Assembly: GCA_030019255.1 (NCBI GenBank)
Contig: JASEFK010000002.1
Span: 233,347 to 297,346 of the forward strand
DNA: 64,000 nt
Direction: 5' to 3'
From: Actinomycetota bacterium
GTDB lineage: Bacteria; Actinomycetota; Geothermincolia; Geothermincolales; RBG-13-55-18
Position 1 is the stretch's first letter; each line of letters starts with the position of its first letter. Under the pieces are notes generated by a model. The model saw only the letters and a program-made list of their open reading frames with translations, ran no database searches and had not been told where the DNA came from. Positions 39,797 to 48,840 of the stretch are shown piece by piece. Made by a program: the position numbers and the translations under genes.

Positions 39797-39855
39797 CTCA
39801 AGGGCTCCCGTCTCCGGCCTGGGGGCGTCGCCCGGGCTGTCCTCCCGCCTTCGTC

Positions 39856-40482
39856 CTAGTCCACGTACAACTCAAGGTAGCTAACCACGGCCCTGGAGGT
39901 GGGCCGGAAGTCTCCCATGTCATGACGGTAGAGGCAATCGCGCAGCGGTCCCAGGTCCCGGCCATCCCAGGCGCACCGGGCCCCGGTGACCTTGTAGATG
40001 CGGTGGAGCCGGAAACGGCTGCGCCTCCCCAGCTCGGTGACCCCGGCGATCCTCTGCCCGGGATCGGTTCCCAGCAGGGGAGCGGAAAGGCGCGGCAGGA
40101 GGCGGCAGTAGAGCGGGTTGCGGGCCACCCCATCCGGGATGCGCGGCGCGATGGAGTTCACCACCCGGAGGGGCATGGTCTCCCCGTACTCCACCTCCAT
40201 CCTCAGCTCCCCTCGCTCGCCCGTGTCCGCCTCGATCACCCAGCGTCCATCCACACGGCGGGAGACGATGGGGGTCACCACCCGGCGGTCGAAGCGGTGG
40301 ATACCGGAGACGAGGTCCCCGCTCTCCTCTCCGCTCACGTAGAGGGTGCGGAAATCGTCCGGGGTGAAATGGAAGATCGCACGATAGGGTCCCACCGGGG
40401 TGTCCTCCCAATCCTCAACCAGGAAGACGTCGTGGGGACCGAACTGCAGGGTGGGAATGAACCAGCCCCTCTCCACCAACAT
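39856..40482 (-). CDS. Hypothetical protein
   Basis: A 208-residue soluble protein with no signal peptide or membrane helix. It starts MLVERGWFIPTLQFGPHDVF and is rich in beta-type segments and Arg/Asp (YRAIFHFTPDDFRTLYVSG, RWVIEADTGERGELRMEVEY). No motif is recognised. Its stop is 59 bases from the trkH start, so it may be cotranscribed with trkH. Codon use matches the neighbours. Confidence 0.6.
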   Translation of the reverse strand: MLVERGWFIPTLQFGPHDVFLVEDWEDTPVGPYRAIFHFTPDDFRTLYVSGEESGDLVSGIHRFDRRVVTPIVSRRVDGRWVIEADTGERGELRMEVEYGETMPLRVVNSIAPRIPDGVARNPLYCRLLPRLSAPLLGTDPGQRIAGVTELGRRSRFRLHRIYKVTGARCAWDGRDLGPLRDCLYRHDMGDFRPTSRAVVSYLELYVD

Positions 40483-40555
40483 CCCTTATCCCCCCTTCCT
40501 CCGCTACCCTCCCACGCCGCGCTCCAGTCCAGAGAGCATGAAGCCCGTTAAAATC

Positions 40556-40633
40556 TGGTCGGGGTGGGCGGATTTGAACCGCCGACCTCATGCTCCCAAA
40601 GCATGCGCGCTGACCAAGCTGCGCCACACCCCG
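40556..40633 (-). tRNA. tRNA-Pro (anticodon TGG)
   Basis: 78 bases with encoded CCA. The acceptor CGGGGTG pairs with CACCCCG, and stem CATGC/GCATG encloses loop TTTGGGA. The T-loop is TTCAAAT. Confidence 0.95.
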
Positions 40634-41186
40634 ACGGGTTGATTATAGCAGTAACCCCCGGCGCCTTTAAGGTCTGGTCTCGCCTTTCGCGTTCCCACGC
40701 GGTCCCTGTCCTCTCCCCAAGGAACCGTGCGCCTGGCCCCGAATGACCCTGCCGCCGGGCGAGCATACTCCTCTTGCGGGGACGACGAGGGTCGGCTCCC
40801 CTTTCCGGTTCGATCCTTTCCCGCGATTCTAGGTCCTCCCCCGCACCTTCCCCGATCCATGCAGGACTCCTCACGCCGTCCCGCAGGGCCATTAGCGATC
40901 CTGGGACTCCGAACGCACCGCCCCTTCATGCCTTGCTTCGAGACCGGAAACTCTCCCATCCCCCACCGTGGAGCCTTGTCCAACCCTGAGGCTCCCGGCT
41001 CGCTCCACCTGAGACCCTTCGCGAGCATGAGGGCCCCGCCTTCCGTGGCCAGGGGATCGCTGCTGAACCCTAAACCTCGAACGCGACCCTCCTTGCATCC
41101 TCCCCTGCCACCCGGAGAACCTCTCCCTTCCCCGCCGAAGGGTTATGATAAAATTAGTTGCGCCGGAATCCTCCGGCCGCATGCGG
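40634..41186. other. Gap between two divergent tRNAs, with the tRNA-Gly promoter
   Basis: No gene is seen in these 550 bases. At 41146-41154 TGATAAAAT is an extended -10 on the plus strand, 33 bases before tRNA-Gly. A GCCGGA/TCCGGC hairpin (41162-41177) lies in the precursor leader. Confidence 0.5.
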
Positions 41187-41262
41187 GCGGGAGTAGCTCA
41201 GGTGGAAGAGCGAGAGCCTTCCAAGCTCTAGGTCGCGGGTTCGAGGCCCGTCTCCCGCTCCA
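41187..41262 (+). tRNA. tRNA-Gly (anticodon TCC)
   Basis: 76 bases with encoded CCA. The acceptor GCGGGAG pairs with CTCCCGC; stem AGAGC/GCTCT encloses loop CTTCCAA. It is followed at once by a T7 run, which may help end transcription. Confidence 0.95.
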
Positions 41263-41328
41263 TTTTTTTGCCCGGAGCAGGGAACGGATTCCCTCACCCG
41301 CTCCTCCGGGCGCGAAGGCTGGTAAAGA

Positions 41329-41955
41329 TCAAGCGGAAGTGAAAAAGAGCCAGGAGGGTTCTCCCCTTTCCAGGAGCTCCCGCAGGCGTCGAAGGGCCTT
41401 TCCGCGGTGGCTCAAGGAGTTCTTCTCCTCCAGGGACAGCTCGGCCATGGTGCGGGAATATCCCCGGGGAACGAAGACCGGGTCGTAGCCGAAACCGCCC
41501 TCCCCCCGCGGCTCCCCGGTTATCCGTCCCTCGCACTCCTCCCTTACCAGGAACCTCTCCCCCCGGGGACCCACGAGGGCCAGGACGCACACGAAACGGG
41601 CTTGCCTCTCCTCCTCCGGAATACCCTCCAGCTCCCGCAGCAGGCGGGCGATGTTGGCAGCGTCGTCGCCGTGTCTCCCCGCGTAGTGGGCGCTGGCGAC
41701 ACCGGGCGCCCCGCCCAGGGCCTCCACCTCCAGGCCCGAATCGTCGGCCAGGGAAGGCAACCCGGAGAAACCCGCCAGGCTTTCCGCCTTCTCCAGGGCA
41801 TTCTCCTCGAAGGTCTTCCCCTTCTCCTCCGGCACCCGCCAACCTGGAAATTCCTCCCAGGTAATCAGGTGGAGAGGCAATCCCCGCAGGGCTTCCCCTA
41901 TCTCCCTTATCTTGCCTTGGTTGCGGGTGGCCACGGCCAGGCGAATCTCCTTCAC
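41329..41955 (-). CDS. rdgB: XTP/dITP (non-canonical purine NTP) pyrophosphatase
   Basis: A 208-residue HAM1/RdgB protein that hydrolyses ITP, dITP and XTP to monophosphates. [16 protein letters not shown] at the N-terminus, [35 protein letters not shown] and [10 protein letters not shown] are family hallmarks. Its ATG overlaps the rph stop (41952-41955), so the two are translationally coupled, a common pairing. Confidence 0.95.
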   Translation of the reverse strand: MKEIRLAVATRNQGKIREIGEALRGLPLHLITWEEFPGWRVPEEKGKTFEENALEKAESLAGFSGLPSLADDSGLEVEALGGAPGVASAHYAGRHGDDAANIARLLRELEGIPEEERQARFVCVLALVGPRGERFLVREECEGRITGEPRGEGGFGYDPVFVPRGYSRTMAELSLEEKNSLSHRGKALRRLRELLERGEPSWLFFTSA

Positions 41956-42704
41956 CCCGCATCCTCCAGGGAAGCTTCCTTCTGCTCGGAGAGGAGCACG
42001 GCGCGCTGCAGGCCGAGGATCTTCCCGATGCCCACGTGGGCCAGCTCCAGGAGCTCCTCCAGTTCCCGCCGCGAGAAGGGCCTCTTCTCCGCCGTGCCCT
42101 GCACCTCCACCAGGTCCCCTTTACCAGTCATGACCACGTTCATGTCCACCTCGGCGGAGGCGTCCTCGTCGAAGTCCAGGTCCAGGAGGGGTACGCCATC
42201 CACTATCCCCACGCTCACCGCGGCCACCGCGTCGGTCAGGGGGACCTCCTTCAACCTCCCCTCGTCCACCAGGCGACGGAAGGCCTCGTGGAGGGCCACG
42301 TAGGCGCCGTTGATGGCCGCGGTGCGCGTGCCCCCGTCAGCCTGGATGACGTCGCAGTCTACCCAGATGGTGTACTCATCCAGGGCTTCCATGTCCGTCA
42401 CCGCCCGGAGGGAACGGCCGATGAGGCGCTGGATCTCCAGGGTCCGCCCGCCCTGCCGTCCCACCACCGACTCCCGGTTCATCCTCTCGCGGGTGGAACG
42501 GGGGAGCATGCCGTACTCGGCGGTTATCCAGCCCCTCCCCGAGCCCCTAAGGAACTGGGGGACCTTGAACTCCAGGGTGGCCGTGCACACCACCCGGGTG
42601 TTCCCCATCTCCACCAGGGCGGACCCTTCCGCGTGGGCCATGTAACCGCGGATGATCCGCGTGGGTCGCAGCTGGTCGGGACGCCTCCCGTCCCTTCTAA
42701 CCAT
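41952..42704 (-). CDS. rph: Ribonuclease PH
   Basis: A 250-residue phosphorolytic 3'-5' exoribonuclease that trims tRNA 3' ends. It begins [17 protein letters not shown] and contains [45 protein letters not shown] and [16 protein letters not shown]. The start ATG 42704 lies inside the 3' end of the MBL gene (8-base overlap). Confidence 0.95.
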   Translation of the reverse strand: MVRRDGRRPDQLRPTRIIRGYMAHAEGSALVEMGNTRVVCTATLEFKVPQFLRGSGRGWITAEYGMLPRSTRERMNRESVVGRQGGRTLEIQRLIGRSLRAVTDMEALDEYTIWVDCDVIQADGGTRTAAINGAYVALHEAFRRLVDEGRLKEVPLTDAVAAVSVGIVDGVPLLDLDFDEDASAEVDMNVVMTGKGDLVEVQGTAEKRPFSRRELEELLELAHVGIGKILGLQRAVLLSEQKEASLEDAG

Positions 42705-43473
42705 CCTTTCCACCCCCCAGACGGATGCGCATCCCCTCCCGAGCCACTTCCGCATCCCCCCCGAAGGCCTCGGCGGCCTCCGCGAGCACCTCCTCCGTAT
42801 CGAAGGTGGGCCATATGTGGGTGAGGAGAAGACGCCTGACCCCCGCCCTCCGCGCCGCCTCTCCCGCCTGCCTCGAGGTAAGGTGGCCATGGGAAGCTTC
42901 CTCGCGGTAGGAGTCGGGAAGGGTGGCCTCGCAGATGAAGAGGTCCGCCCCCCGGGCGGCCTCCTCCAGGGCCGGGGTAAGGGAAGTGTCCGATGAGTAG
43001 GCCAACGTCCATCCCTCTCCCTCCACCCGCACCGCGTACCCCTCCACCGGATGGCGGGTGGGAAAGGCCCGCACCAGCATGCTGCCTACCTGGTAATCTT
43101 TTCCATCCTGAAGGGTTTCCTCCCGGAAGACCCGGGGCAGGTATTCCCGCGCCTCCGGGCTCAGGATGCGCCCCATGTGCTCCAGCCCGCCTTCGGGCAG
43201 GATGAGGCGCAGTCCCCAGGGCTTCAGGGGATGGAAGCGCAGGGCGTAATAGAGCGGATAGAGATCGCCGAAGTGATCTATGTGCATGTGGGTGATCAGG
43301 ACGGCGTCGATGGCCGTGAGCTTCACCTCCCGGAGGAGGTTGGAGAGGCAGCCGTTGCCCAGCTCGATGACCAGGGAATATCCCTCCTCCCGGATGAGGA
43401 AGCCGTTGCAGGCCCCGCCGGGACGAGGATAGGTTCCGGAGGCGCCTAAAACGGTCAGGATCACGTCCTCCAT
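42697..43473 (-). CDS. MBL-fold (RNase Z-like) metallo-hydrolase
   Basis: A 258-residue metallo-beta-lactamase-fold protein. The metal motif is [14 protein letters not shown] (HxHxDH), with [31 protein letters not shown] and LLLTHIWP as further metal-ligand positions, the pattern of RNase Z-like and cAMP-phosphodiesterase-like enzymes. The substrate is unknown; neighbours rph and rdgB fit an RNA or nucleotide role. It overlaps murI by 13 bases. Confidence 0.85.
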   Translation of the reverse strand: MEDVILTVLGASGTYPRPGGACNGFLIREEGYSLVIELGNGCLSNLLREVKLTAIDAVLITHMHIDHFGDLYPLYYALRFHPLKPWGLRLILPEGGLEHMGRILSPEAREYLPRVFREETLQDGKDYQVGSMLVRAFPTRHPVEGYAVRVEGEGWTLAYSSDTSLTPALEEAARGADLFICEATLPDSYREEASHGHLTSRQAGEAARRAGVRRLLLTHIWPTFDTEEVLAEAAEAFGGDAEVAREGMRIRLGGGKDG

Positions 43474-44279
43474 CCCCCCAGCGGGAGCTCCACCTTCTCC
43501 ACCGCCTCCACCTCGGGCCCCAGGAAGATCCTCCCCAGGGAGACGGCTTGCTCCGGGTCCCCCGAGCACATGAAGCGGTAAGAGGGAGGCTCGTCCGAGG
43601 TCTTGAGGTATCCCCGGCGCACCAGGTTCTCCTCCACCTCCCGGGCCACCTCCTCGTCGGAGCTTATCAGCCTCACTCCCTCGCCCATCACCCGGCCGAT
43701 GACCTCCCGCAGGAGGGGATAATGGGTGCACCCCAGGACCAAGGTGTCCACTCCCCGCCTTTTCAGGGGGGCCAGGTAACGCCGGACCTCCTCCTCCACC
43801 CGAAGTCCGCTCACCTCTCCCCGTTCCACGAAGTCCACCAGGGTGGGGCAGGCCCGGGAGTGGACGTGGGCCCCGGCGTCCAGGGCATGGATGGCCCTCT
43901 GATAGGCCCGGCTGCGGATGGTGGCCCGGGTGCCGATGACCCCGATGCGACGGTTGCGGGTGGCCTGGACCGCCCCTCGCGCCCCGGGCTCCACCACCCC
44001 CAGCACTGGCACGGCGCAGCTCCTCTGGATGTCCAGGAGGGCGGCGGAGGTGGCCGAGTTGCAGGCTACCACGATGATCTTGACCCCCAGGGACTCGAGG
44101 AAGGCGGCTATCTCCAGCGCGAAGCGCCTTATCTCCGGGATCTCGCGCGGCCCATAGGGCCCCCTGGCGTTGTCCCCGAAATAGATGATGGATTCCCGCG
44201 GCAGGCGGCGCATCACCGCCCGCATCACGGTCAGTCCTCCCACGCCCGAATCGAACATGCCCAGGGGTGCCTCGTTCAA
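43461..44279 (-). CDS. murI: Glutamate racemase
   Basis: A 272-residue racemase supplying D-glutamate for peptidoglycan. It has GMFDSGVGGLTVMRAV, YFGDNARGPYG, the two catalytic Cys in VVACNSATSAA (Cys73) and VLGCTHYPLL, and a C-terminal SSDEEVAREVEE. TTG 44279 (LNEAPLGMFDSG) is preferred, behind GGGAGGTGG; ATG 44306 is possible but lacks a ribosome site. It heads the murI-MBL-rph-rdgB operon. Confidence 0.93.
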   Translation of the reverse strand: MNEAPLGMFDSGVGGLTVMRAVMRRLPRESIIYFGDNARGPYGPREIPEIRRFALEIAAFLESLGVKIIVVACNSATSAALLDIQRSCAVPVLGVVEPGARGAVQATRNRRIGVIGTRATIRSRAYQRAIHALDAGAHVHSRACPTLVDFVERGEVSGLRVEEEVRRYLAPLKRRGVDTLVLGCTHYPLLREVIGRVMGEGVRLISSDEEVAREVEENLVRRGYLKTSDEPPSYRFMCSGDPEQAVSLGRIFLGPEVEAVEKVELPLGGWRT

Positions 44280-44359
44280 TCTCCACCTCCCTAAAGGGTC
44301 CATTTCCATCCCGTGGACTTTATGCACCGCTTGTTTTCCAGCCCTTAAAATATCGATTG

Positions 44360-44368
44360 ATTCTAACA
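44360..44368 (-). promoter_or_regulatory. Extended -10 promoter of the murI operon
   Basis: On the minus strand TGTTAGAAT is an extended -10 about 80 bases before the murI start. No -35 is evident. Confidence 0.5.
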
Positions 44369-44437
44369 CAACGCAACTTTTTCAGGTCACCTCAAAATAC
44401 GGGCAAGATTTATGGCCCTGCTCCTGCCCCTTTTCCA

Positions 44438-44604
44438 GTAAAGATCCGGGGTCAGTCCCTTTCCGTTGCCGGCTCCTTTCGTGGCGAGCGGTAGAGGTCT
44501 CCGGTCACTCCAACAATAAAAGCTCCTGCAGATGATCTCCCCTTCTAAAACCTCTACCCCCGAGTAAAGATTCGGGGTCGGTCCCTTTCCATTGCCGGCT
44601 CCTT
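44438..44604 (+). repeat. Two 42-base direct repeats, 125 bases apart
   Basis: Copies at 44438-44479 and 44563-44604 both begin AGTAAAGAT and run through CGGGGTC, GTCCCTTTCC and TTGCCGGCTCCTT with three mismatches. The GGGGTC-GTCCC part recalls the GACCCC ends of the element family next to it. No gene is present. Confidence 0.7.
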
Positions 44605-44702
44605 GCATGGTCAGCAGCAAAGCCGTCAGGCTACGTCGGCAAGAAAAGCTCCCGCATGCAAACTTCCCTTCTACAACTTCCCTTCCCGGGGCCGACTGGG
44701 TC

Positions 44703-44884
44703 GGTCGCAGCGAGCCCTCCTCAACCCTTTTCTTCTTTCGAGAGACGGTGCGTGGAGGCGAGCGAGACTATTAACCACGGCCATTTCCAGAATAAGAACA
44801 GGGCCTTGGGCGAGCGATACCGCTACCCGGCGGCCCTTTTCCTCCATATACCCTCGGGGGTATCAAAATTCAAGACCTGACCCC
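44703..44884 (+). repeat. Composite repeat element B (homologue of 17522-17802)
   Basis: It shares with the 17.5-kb copy GGTCGCAGCGAGC at the start, GCGAGCGAGACTATTAACC in the middle, GCGATACCGCTACCCGGCGG before the end, and the hairpin plus AAAATTCAAGACCTGACCCC at the end (44865-44884). It lies between murI and the gene starting at 44932. It is shorter than the other copy, with fewer internal units. Confidence 0.7.
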
Positions 44885-44931
44885 TTTATACTTATCCTTA
44901 TCGCAGGGTACGAGGGAGGAGGTCCGGGAAG

Positions 44932-45342
44932 GTGATAAAAGAATATTTCCTCCGCCGCATGGAGCAGCTGGTACCGCTGCTCCTCCTGACATCTCACGAT
45001 CTGCCGTCCGCGGATCCCGGGGAGATAGCCGACTTTTGCAAGGAGTTTATCTACTCCGGCACCCCGGCCTTCCGCATGCTCTATTTCGCCATGATCCTCC
45101 TTCTGCAGGCCCTATGCCGGCTGCGCTGCGGCCGTTCCATCTACTCCCTGCGTCCCCCCGAAGCCGAGGAGTTCCTGGAATCCCTGTATTCCAGCCGGCT
45201 GATACTGCTCAATGCCGTGCCCACCCTCTTGAGCATGCCCTTCGACCTGGCCTATTACGGGCGGGACGAGGTGCAGGAAGCGCTGGGCTTCGAGGTGGGG
45301 GCCCTGCGGGAGGAAGCCCTCCGGAGAGAGGTGGTTCGATGA
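44932..45342 (+). CDS. Small protein encoded with a GMC oxidoreductase
   Basis: A 136-residue mostly helical protein (MIKEYFLRRMEQLVPLLLLT, FRMLYFAMILLLQALCRLRC, SRLILLNAVPTLLSMPFDLAYYGR). The start is GTG 44932 behind GGGAGGAGG. It overlaps the oxidoreductase start (ATGA, 45339-45342), so the two are coupled. Size, hydrophobicity and position resemble the small subunits of membrane-bound GMC-type dehydrogenases (gluconate dehydrogenase subunit 3-like); this is inferred. The repeat element ends 48 bases upstream and may carry the promoter. Confidence 0.6.
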   Translation: MIKEYFLRRMEQLVPLLLLTSHDLPSADPGEIADFCKEFIYSGTPAFRMLYFAMILLLQALCRLRCGRSIYSLRPPEAEEFLESLYSSRLILLNAVPTLLSMPFDLAYYGRDEVQEALGFEVGALREEALRREVVR

Positions 45343-46949
45343 TCGTGCGGCCGGAAGAGATTTCCGGGAACGTCAGCCGTGAGGCCGACGTGGCCATTGT
45401 GGGCTCAGGCGCCGGGGGCGCACCGGTGGCCAAGGAACTGGCCGAAGCGGGATACCGGGTGGTAGTCGTCGAGGAGGGAGCCTGGTACCGGCGCGAGGAC
45501 TTTGACTTCCGGTCCTCCCATGCCCTCATGCGCCTCTACCGCGACGCCGGCCAGACGGTGACCCTGGGACTCCCGGTGGTGATCCTTCCCCAGGGGATGA
45601 CCGTGGGAGGCACCACCACGGTGAACTCCGGCACCTGCCTACGGGTCCCCCGGCACGTCCTCAAGCGCTGGCACCTGGAACACGGGCTGCGGGACATCAC
45701 CGAGGAGGAGTTGAACCTCCTCTACGCGGCCCTGGAGGAATACCTCTTCGTGAAGAGGGCCGACCCGGAGGTGGCGGGCAGGAACGCCATGCTCTTCCTG
45801 GAGAGCGCGCGGAACCTCGGGTACTCGGGTGGCTTCCTGCCCCGCAACGCCAAGGACTGCGAGGGCTACGGGGTCTGCGCCTACGGGTGCCCCTCGGGGG
45901 CCAAACAGAGCGCCAACGTGTCCTGGATACCAGACGCAGTGAGGGCGGGGGCGGATGTCTACACCCGCTGCCGCGTGGACCGGGTGGTGGTGAGAGGCGG
46001 AAAAGCGGTGGGCATACGCGGACACTTCCTGGACCCCCGGGGGAGAAGAAACGGTTACCGGCTGGAGGTCTCGGCCCGGGTGGTGGTGCTGGCCGCGGGC
46101 GCCCTGCAGACTCCCTCCCTGCTCATGCACAACCGCATCTGCCTCTCCTCGGGACAGGTAGGCCGGAACCTATCCATCCATCCCTGCGGGGCCACCGCGG
46201 CCCTGCTGAAGGAAAAGACCGGAAACCCCAAGGGCATCCCCCAGAGCACCTACGTGGACGAGTTTGCCCCGGAGGGGATCATGCTGGAAGGGGTGACCCT
46301 CCCGCCGCCCGTCATGTCCGTGAGCCTTCCCTGGGGAGGCCGCCGGCACGCCGAGGCCATGCGACTCTATCCCTATTGCGGCACCTTCGGATCCATGATC
46401 AGCGAACACGATTCGTCGGGGCGCGTGATGGCCGGGCCTTCCGCCCGCCAGCCCCTGGCCTTCTACCGTTTCGGACCGGGGGACCTGGAGAGGCTCAAAA
46501 GATCCATAATCCTCATGGCCGAGATCTGGTTCGCCGCCGGGGCCCGGAGGGTCTATACTCCCATCTCCGGCTACCGGGAGATCACCTCCTCCCGCGACCT
46601 GGCCCGCCTGGCCCGGCACCGGTTGCGGCGAGGGGAGATCTACGGCCTTTCCGCCTACCACCCCATGGGCACCTGCTGCATGGGAAGTGACCCCGAGTGG
46701 TCGGTGGTCAAGAGCACCGGCGAGACCTGGGAGGTGGAAAACCTTTACATCTGCGACGCCAGCGTCCTTCCCACCTCGCTGGGAGTCAACCCGCAACTGA
46801 CCATCATGGCCCTCGCCCTGCGCACCGCCGGTTTTATTGATGAGCGCCTCCAAAAGCCTCGGGTTCCGCCGGAGAGGACCGGGCGCCTGGCGGAATGGCT
46901 GGAGAGGCGACGCAATGCGATGAGCAGCAGGTCGATTGTAGAGCCGTGA
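45339..46949 (+). CDS. GMC-family FAD-dependent oxidoreductase
   Basis: A 536-residue flavoprotein. The N-terminal FAD site is VAIVGSGAGGAPVAKELAEA (GxGxxG at residues 22-27); VGGTTTVNSG, ARVVVLAAGALQTPSLL and the C-terminal SAYHPMGTCCMGSD with the catalytic His, then CDASVLPTSLGVNPQLTIMA, are GMC hallmarks. A CEGYGVCAYGCPSGAKQS segment in the middle is Cys-rich, as in long-chain alcohol oxidase and glucose/sorbosone dehydrogenase-like members. The substrate is probably an alcohol or sugar. No signal peptide is visible. Confidence 0.9.
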   Translation: MIVRPEEISGNVSREADVAIVGSGAGGAPVAKELAEAGYRVVVVEEGAWYRREDFDFRSSHALMRLYRDAGQTVTLGLPVVILPQGMTVGGTTTVNSGTCLRVPRHVLKRWHLEHGLRDITEEELNLLYAALEEYLFVKRADPEVAGRNAMLFLESARNLGYSGGFLPRNAKDCEGYGVCAYGCPSGAKQSANVSWIPDAVRAGADVYTRCRVDRVVVRGGKAVGIRGHFLDPRGRRNGYRLEVSARVVVLAAGALQTPSLLMHNRICLSSGQVGRNLSIHPCGATAALLKEKTGNPKGIPQSTYVDEFAPEGIMLEGVTLPPPVMSVSLPWGGRRHAEAMRLYPYCGTFGSMISEHDSSGRVMAGPSARQPLAFYRFGPGDLERLKRSIILMAEIWFAAGARRVYTPISGYREITSSRDLARLARHRLRRGEIYGLSAYHPMGTCCMGSDPEWSVVKSTGETWEVENLYICDASVLPTSLGVNPQLTIMALALRTAGFIDERLQKPRVPPERTGRLAEWLERRRNAMSSRSIVEP

Positions 46950-47108
46950 ATTCCTTTGGACCGGGGATCGCATCAAAGACAACGCCGTCGCGTCATGAAA
47001 TTCGTCGAGCGGTCGCTGTAAGTTTTGGATTTACTGATGCCGGGAGTATTGCTTGCGCCGCTGATCGGATAAGAGCTTCAATCTCGTAGGCCTAACGACG
47101 AACTATGG

Positions 47109-47825
47109 TCATGCTTCGCTAAGGGGCCAGATGCGCCCTTCCCGGAGCGCCTCGCGGAAGCGCTTTCCCGCTCCCCCCAGTATGGGTTCCCCGTGCCCGG
47201 GAAGGAGGATGTCGAAATCCAGCTCCTTCACCCGGAGCAGGGAGCGCGCCGCCGCCTCCGGGTCGGGAGTGAACTGGGGCGGGGGACCCTCGAGGATTCC
47301 TCCTTCGTTGCGCAGGAGGTCCCCGCTGAAAAGTATGCCGCGGCGGGAGGAGTAGAGGCAGATGCTGCCCACCGTGTGCCCCGGGGTGTGGATCACCTCC
47401 AGGCCGCCGGCCAGCTCCAGGCGGTCCCCCTCCCGGAGGGCACGGTCTACGTGAAAGGCGCGGTAGCGGAAGAAGGGCCAGAGGGCGGTGTAGAAGACCA
47501 GCCGCGAGGTCTCCACCTCGAAGCGCTCGTAGGGGATATCGCCGCGCGCGTAGGGGGCGTCGTCCTCGTGGATGGCAGCGCGCACCCCGTGCCTCCGCTT
47601 CAGGCCGGATATGGTCCCCACGTGGTCCCCGTGGTAATGGGTGGCCACCACCATCTCCAGGTCGCGGGGGGAGGCACCCATGCGGCGCAGGCCGAGGTGG
47701 ATGGCCGGCAGATCCACCGGGAATCCCGCGTCCACCAGGGTGAGCCCGTTCCCGGTGACTAGGTATATGTTGGACCCGAAGGAATTGGCCAGCCGGTAGA
47801 TGTCCCGAGTCAAGCTGATGGGCAT
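47109..47825 (-). CDS. MBL-fold metallo-hydrolase (glyoxalase II-like)
   Basis: A 238-residue protein with the metal motif THYHGDHVGTISGL, HTPGHTVGSICLY, FSGDLLRNEGG and LPGHGEP, all zinc or iron ligand positions of the glyoxalase II-like branch. The substrate is unknown. It has its own promoter and is convergent with the GMC gene. The gap 46950-47108 holds nothing recognisable. Confidence 0.85.
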   Translation of the reverse strand: MPISLTRDIYRLANSFGSNIYLVTGNGLTLVDAGFPVDLPAIHLGLRRMGASPRDLEMVVATHYHGDHVGTISGLKRRHGVRAAIHEDDAPYARGDIPYERFEVETSRLVFYTALWPFFRYRAFHVDRALREGDRLELAGGLEVIHTPGHTVGSICLYSSRRGILFSGDLLRNEGGILEGPPPQFTPDPEAAARSLLRVKELDFDILLPGHGEPILGGAGKRFREALREGRIWPLSEA

Positions 47826-47880
47826 GTCCTCACCTTACCCTCCCGCCCGCCCCGGGCGAGTTTCCCGTCTCCTTCCGCTT

Positions 47881-47886
47881 ATTATA
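47881..47886 (-). promoter_or_regulatory. -10 box for the MBL gene
   Basis: TATAAT on the minus strand about 55 bases before ATG 47825. The stretch 47887-48193 has no gene but contains a 15-base-period direct repeat (CCGGACGCGCAAGG at 48018-48031 and 48033-48046). Confidence 0.5.
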
Positions 47887-48193
47887 TTCCATGGGGAAAT
47901 ATTCCATCCCCGCAGGCCGGTTCCGGCGGCACCCGAGCGCAGTTCCACGCGCCGGGATGCGCCCCGGTCCAGAACCTCCCCCGGACGTCGGTAGGTCCTC
48001 CGGAAGGAGGTCACCTTCCGGACGCGCAAGGTCCGGACGCGCAAGGAGGGGAATTATACTCCCAAGCCCCCTCCCGCACCAGCAAAAGGAGCCTCCGGCC
48101 TTCCATTCAGAAACCACCACCGATGCACGCACAGCTACCAGGCACAATACCTCCCCCAGCCTTTTTCCGCTTACGTGCAGGGAACCGCTAAGG

Positions 48194-48199
48194 TATGAT
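48194..48199 (+). promoter_or_regulatory. -10 box placing the smpB transcript start at or near its ATG
   Basis: TATGAT ends seven bases before ATG 48206. A start at the usual distance would fall on the ATG, making a leaderless mRNA. There is no Shine-Dalgarno site within ten bases; the nearest AAGG is 13 bases away. Confidence 0.4.
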
Positions 48200-48205
48200 G
48201 TACCC

Positions 48206-48703
48206 ATGGGCGGGAAAAACCAGACCCTTAAAAGGGTGAAGACCCTGGCCGAGAACCGCAAGGCCAGGCACGACTACCTCATCGAGGAGCGCATGGAGGC
48301 GGGGATATCCCTCCTGGGATCCGAGGTCAAGTCCATCCGGGAGGGCAAGGCCTCCCTGCGGGACAGCTTCGCCAGGGTGCGGGATGGCGAGGTCTTCCTG
48401 GAGAACATGCACGTGGCTCCCTACAGCCACGGGGGAGCTTTCAACCATCCGCCCCGGCGGGAGAGAAAACTCCTCCTCCACAAGGATGAGATACGGCGCC
48501 TGCAGGGCAAGGTGGCCGAGAAGGGCTACACCCTGGTGCCCCTCAGCCTCTACCTCAACGAGAGGGGAAAGATCAAGGTGGAGCTGGGGCTGGCCCGGGG
48601 CAAGGCCAAGGCCGACCGCCGCCGCGAGATAATGGAACGGGAGAGCCGACGGGACCTGGAACGGGCCCTCAAGGAGGGATTGCGGCGAACCTCACGGGAA
48701 TGA
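48206..48703 (+). CDS. smpB: SsrA-binding protein SmpB
   Basis: A 165-residue SmpB that binds tmRNA and places it in stalled ribosomes. Signature segments are NRKARHDYLIEERMEAGISLLGSEVKS, NMHVAPYSHGGAFNHPPRRERKLLLH, and LVPLSLYLNERGKIKVELGLARGKAKADRR, ending in a basic tail. The start is MGGKNQTLKRV. tmRNA is encoded 465 bases downstream on the same strand. Confidence 0.96.
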   Translation: MGGKNQTLKRVKTLAENRKARHDYLIEERMEAGISLLGSEVKSIREGKASLRDSFARVRDGEVFLENMHVAPYSHGGAFNHPPRRERKLLLHKDEIRRLQGKVAEKGYTLVPLSLYLNERGKIKVELGLARGKAKADRRREIMERESRRDLERALKEGLRRTSRE

Positions 48704-48728
48704 GGTGTTCCGACTCACCGGGTCCAGG

Positions 48729-48840
48729 CATGCCCCATGGCCGTAACAATCGAACCATCCTCCTGGAAGTATCGGTACACGAGAATAGGGAAGTAATCTT
48801 CATGCCCCATCGACCGTAATAGTTGAAACGATCCTCCCGG
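48729..48840 (+). repeat. Imperfect tandem repeats between smpB and tmRNA
   Basis: CATGCCCCAT is followed in both copies (48729-48766, 48801-48840) by GACCGTAA or GGCCGTAA, then GAA and CGATCCTCC or CCATCCTCC. Further on, GCGATAAGGGG occurs twice (near 48995 and 49064). No gene lies in 48704-49168. A TAAAAT at 49133-49138 is a possible -10 for tmRNA. Confidence 0.5.

Noticed and set aside
42697-44286. A 529-residue fusion of an N-terminal region with the MBL hydrolase
   Set aside because: The first half is murI read in the wrong frame; the hydrolase starts at 43473.
47070-47110. Integron attC-like GCCTAAC
   Set aside because: Only one core-like heptamer is present; no partner GTTRRRY and no stem were found.
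48018-48046. 15-base-period direct repeat (CCGGACGCGCAAGG twice)
   Set aside because: Only two copies in a GC-rich gap, with no link to a gene; likely simple slippage.
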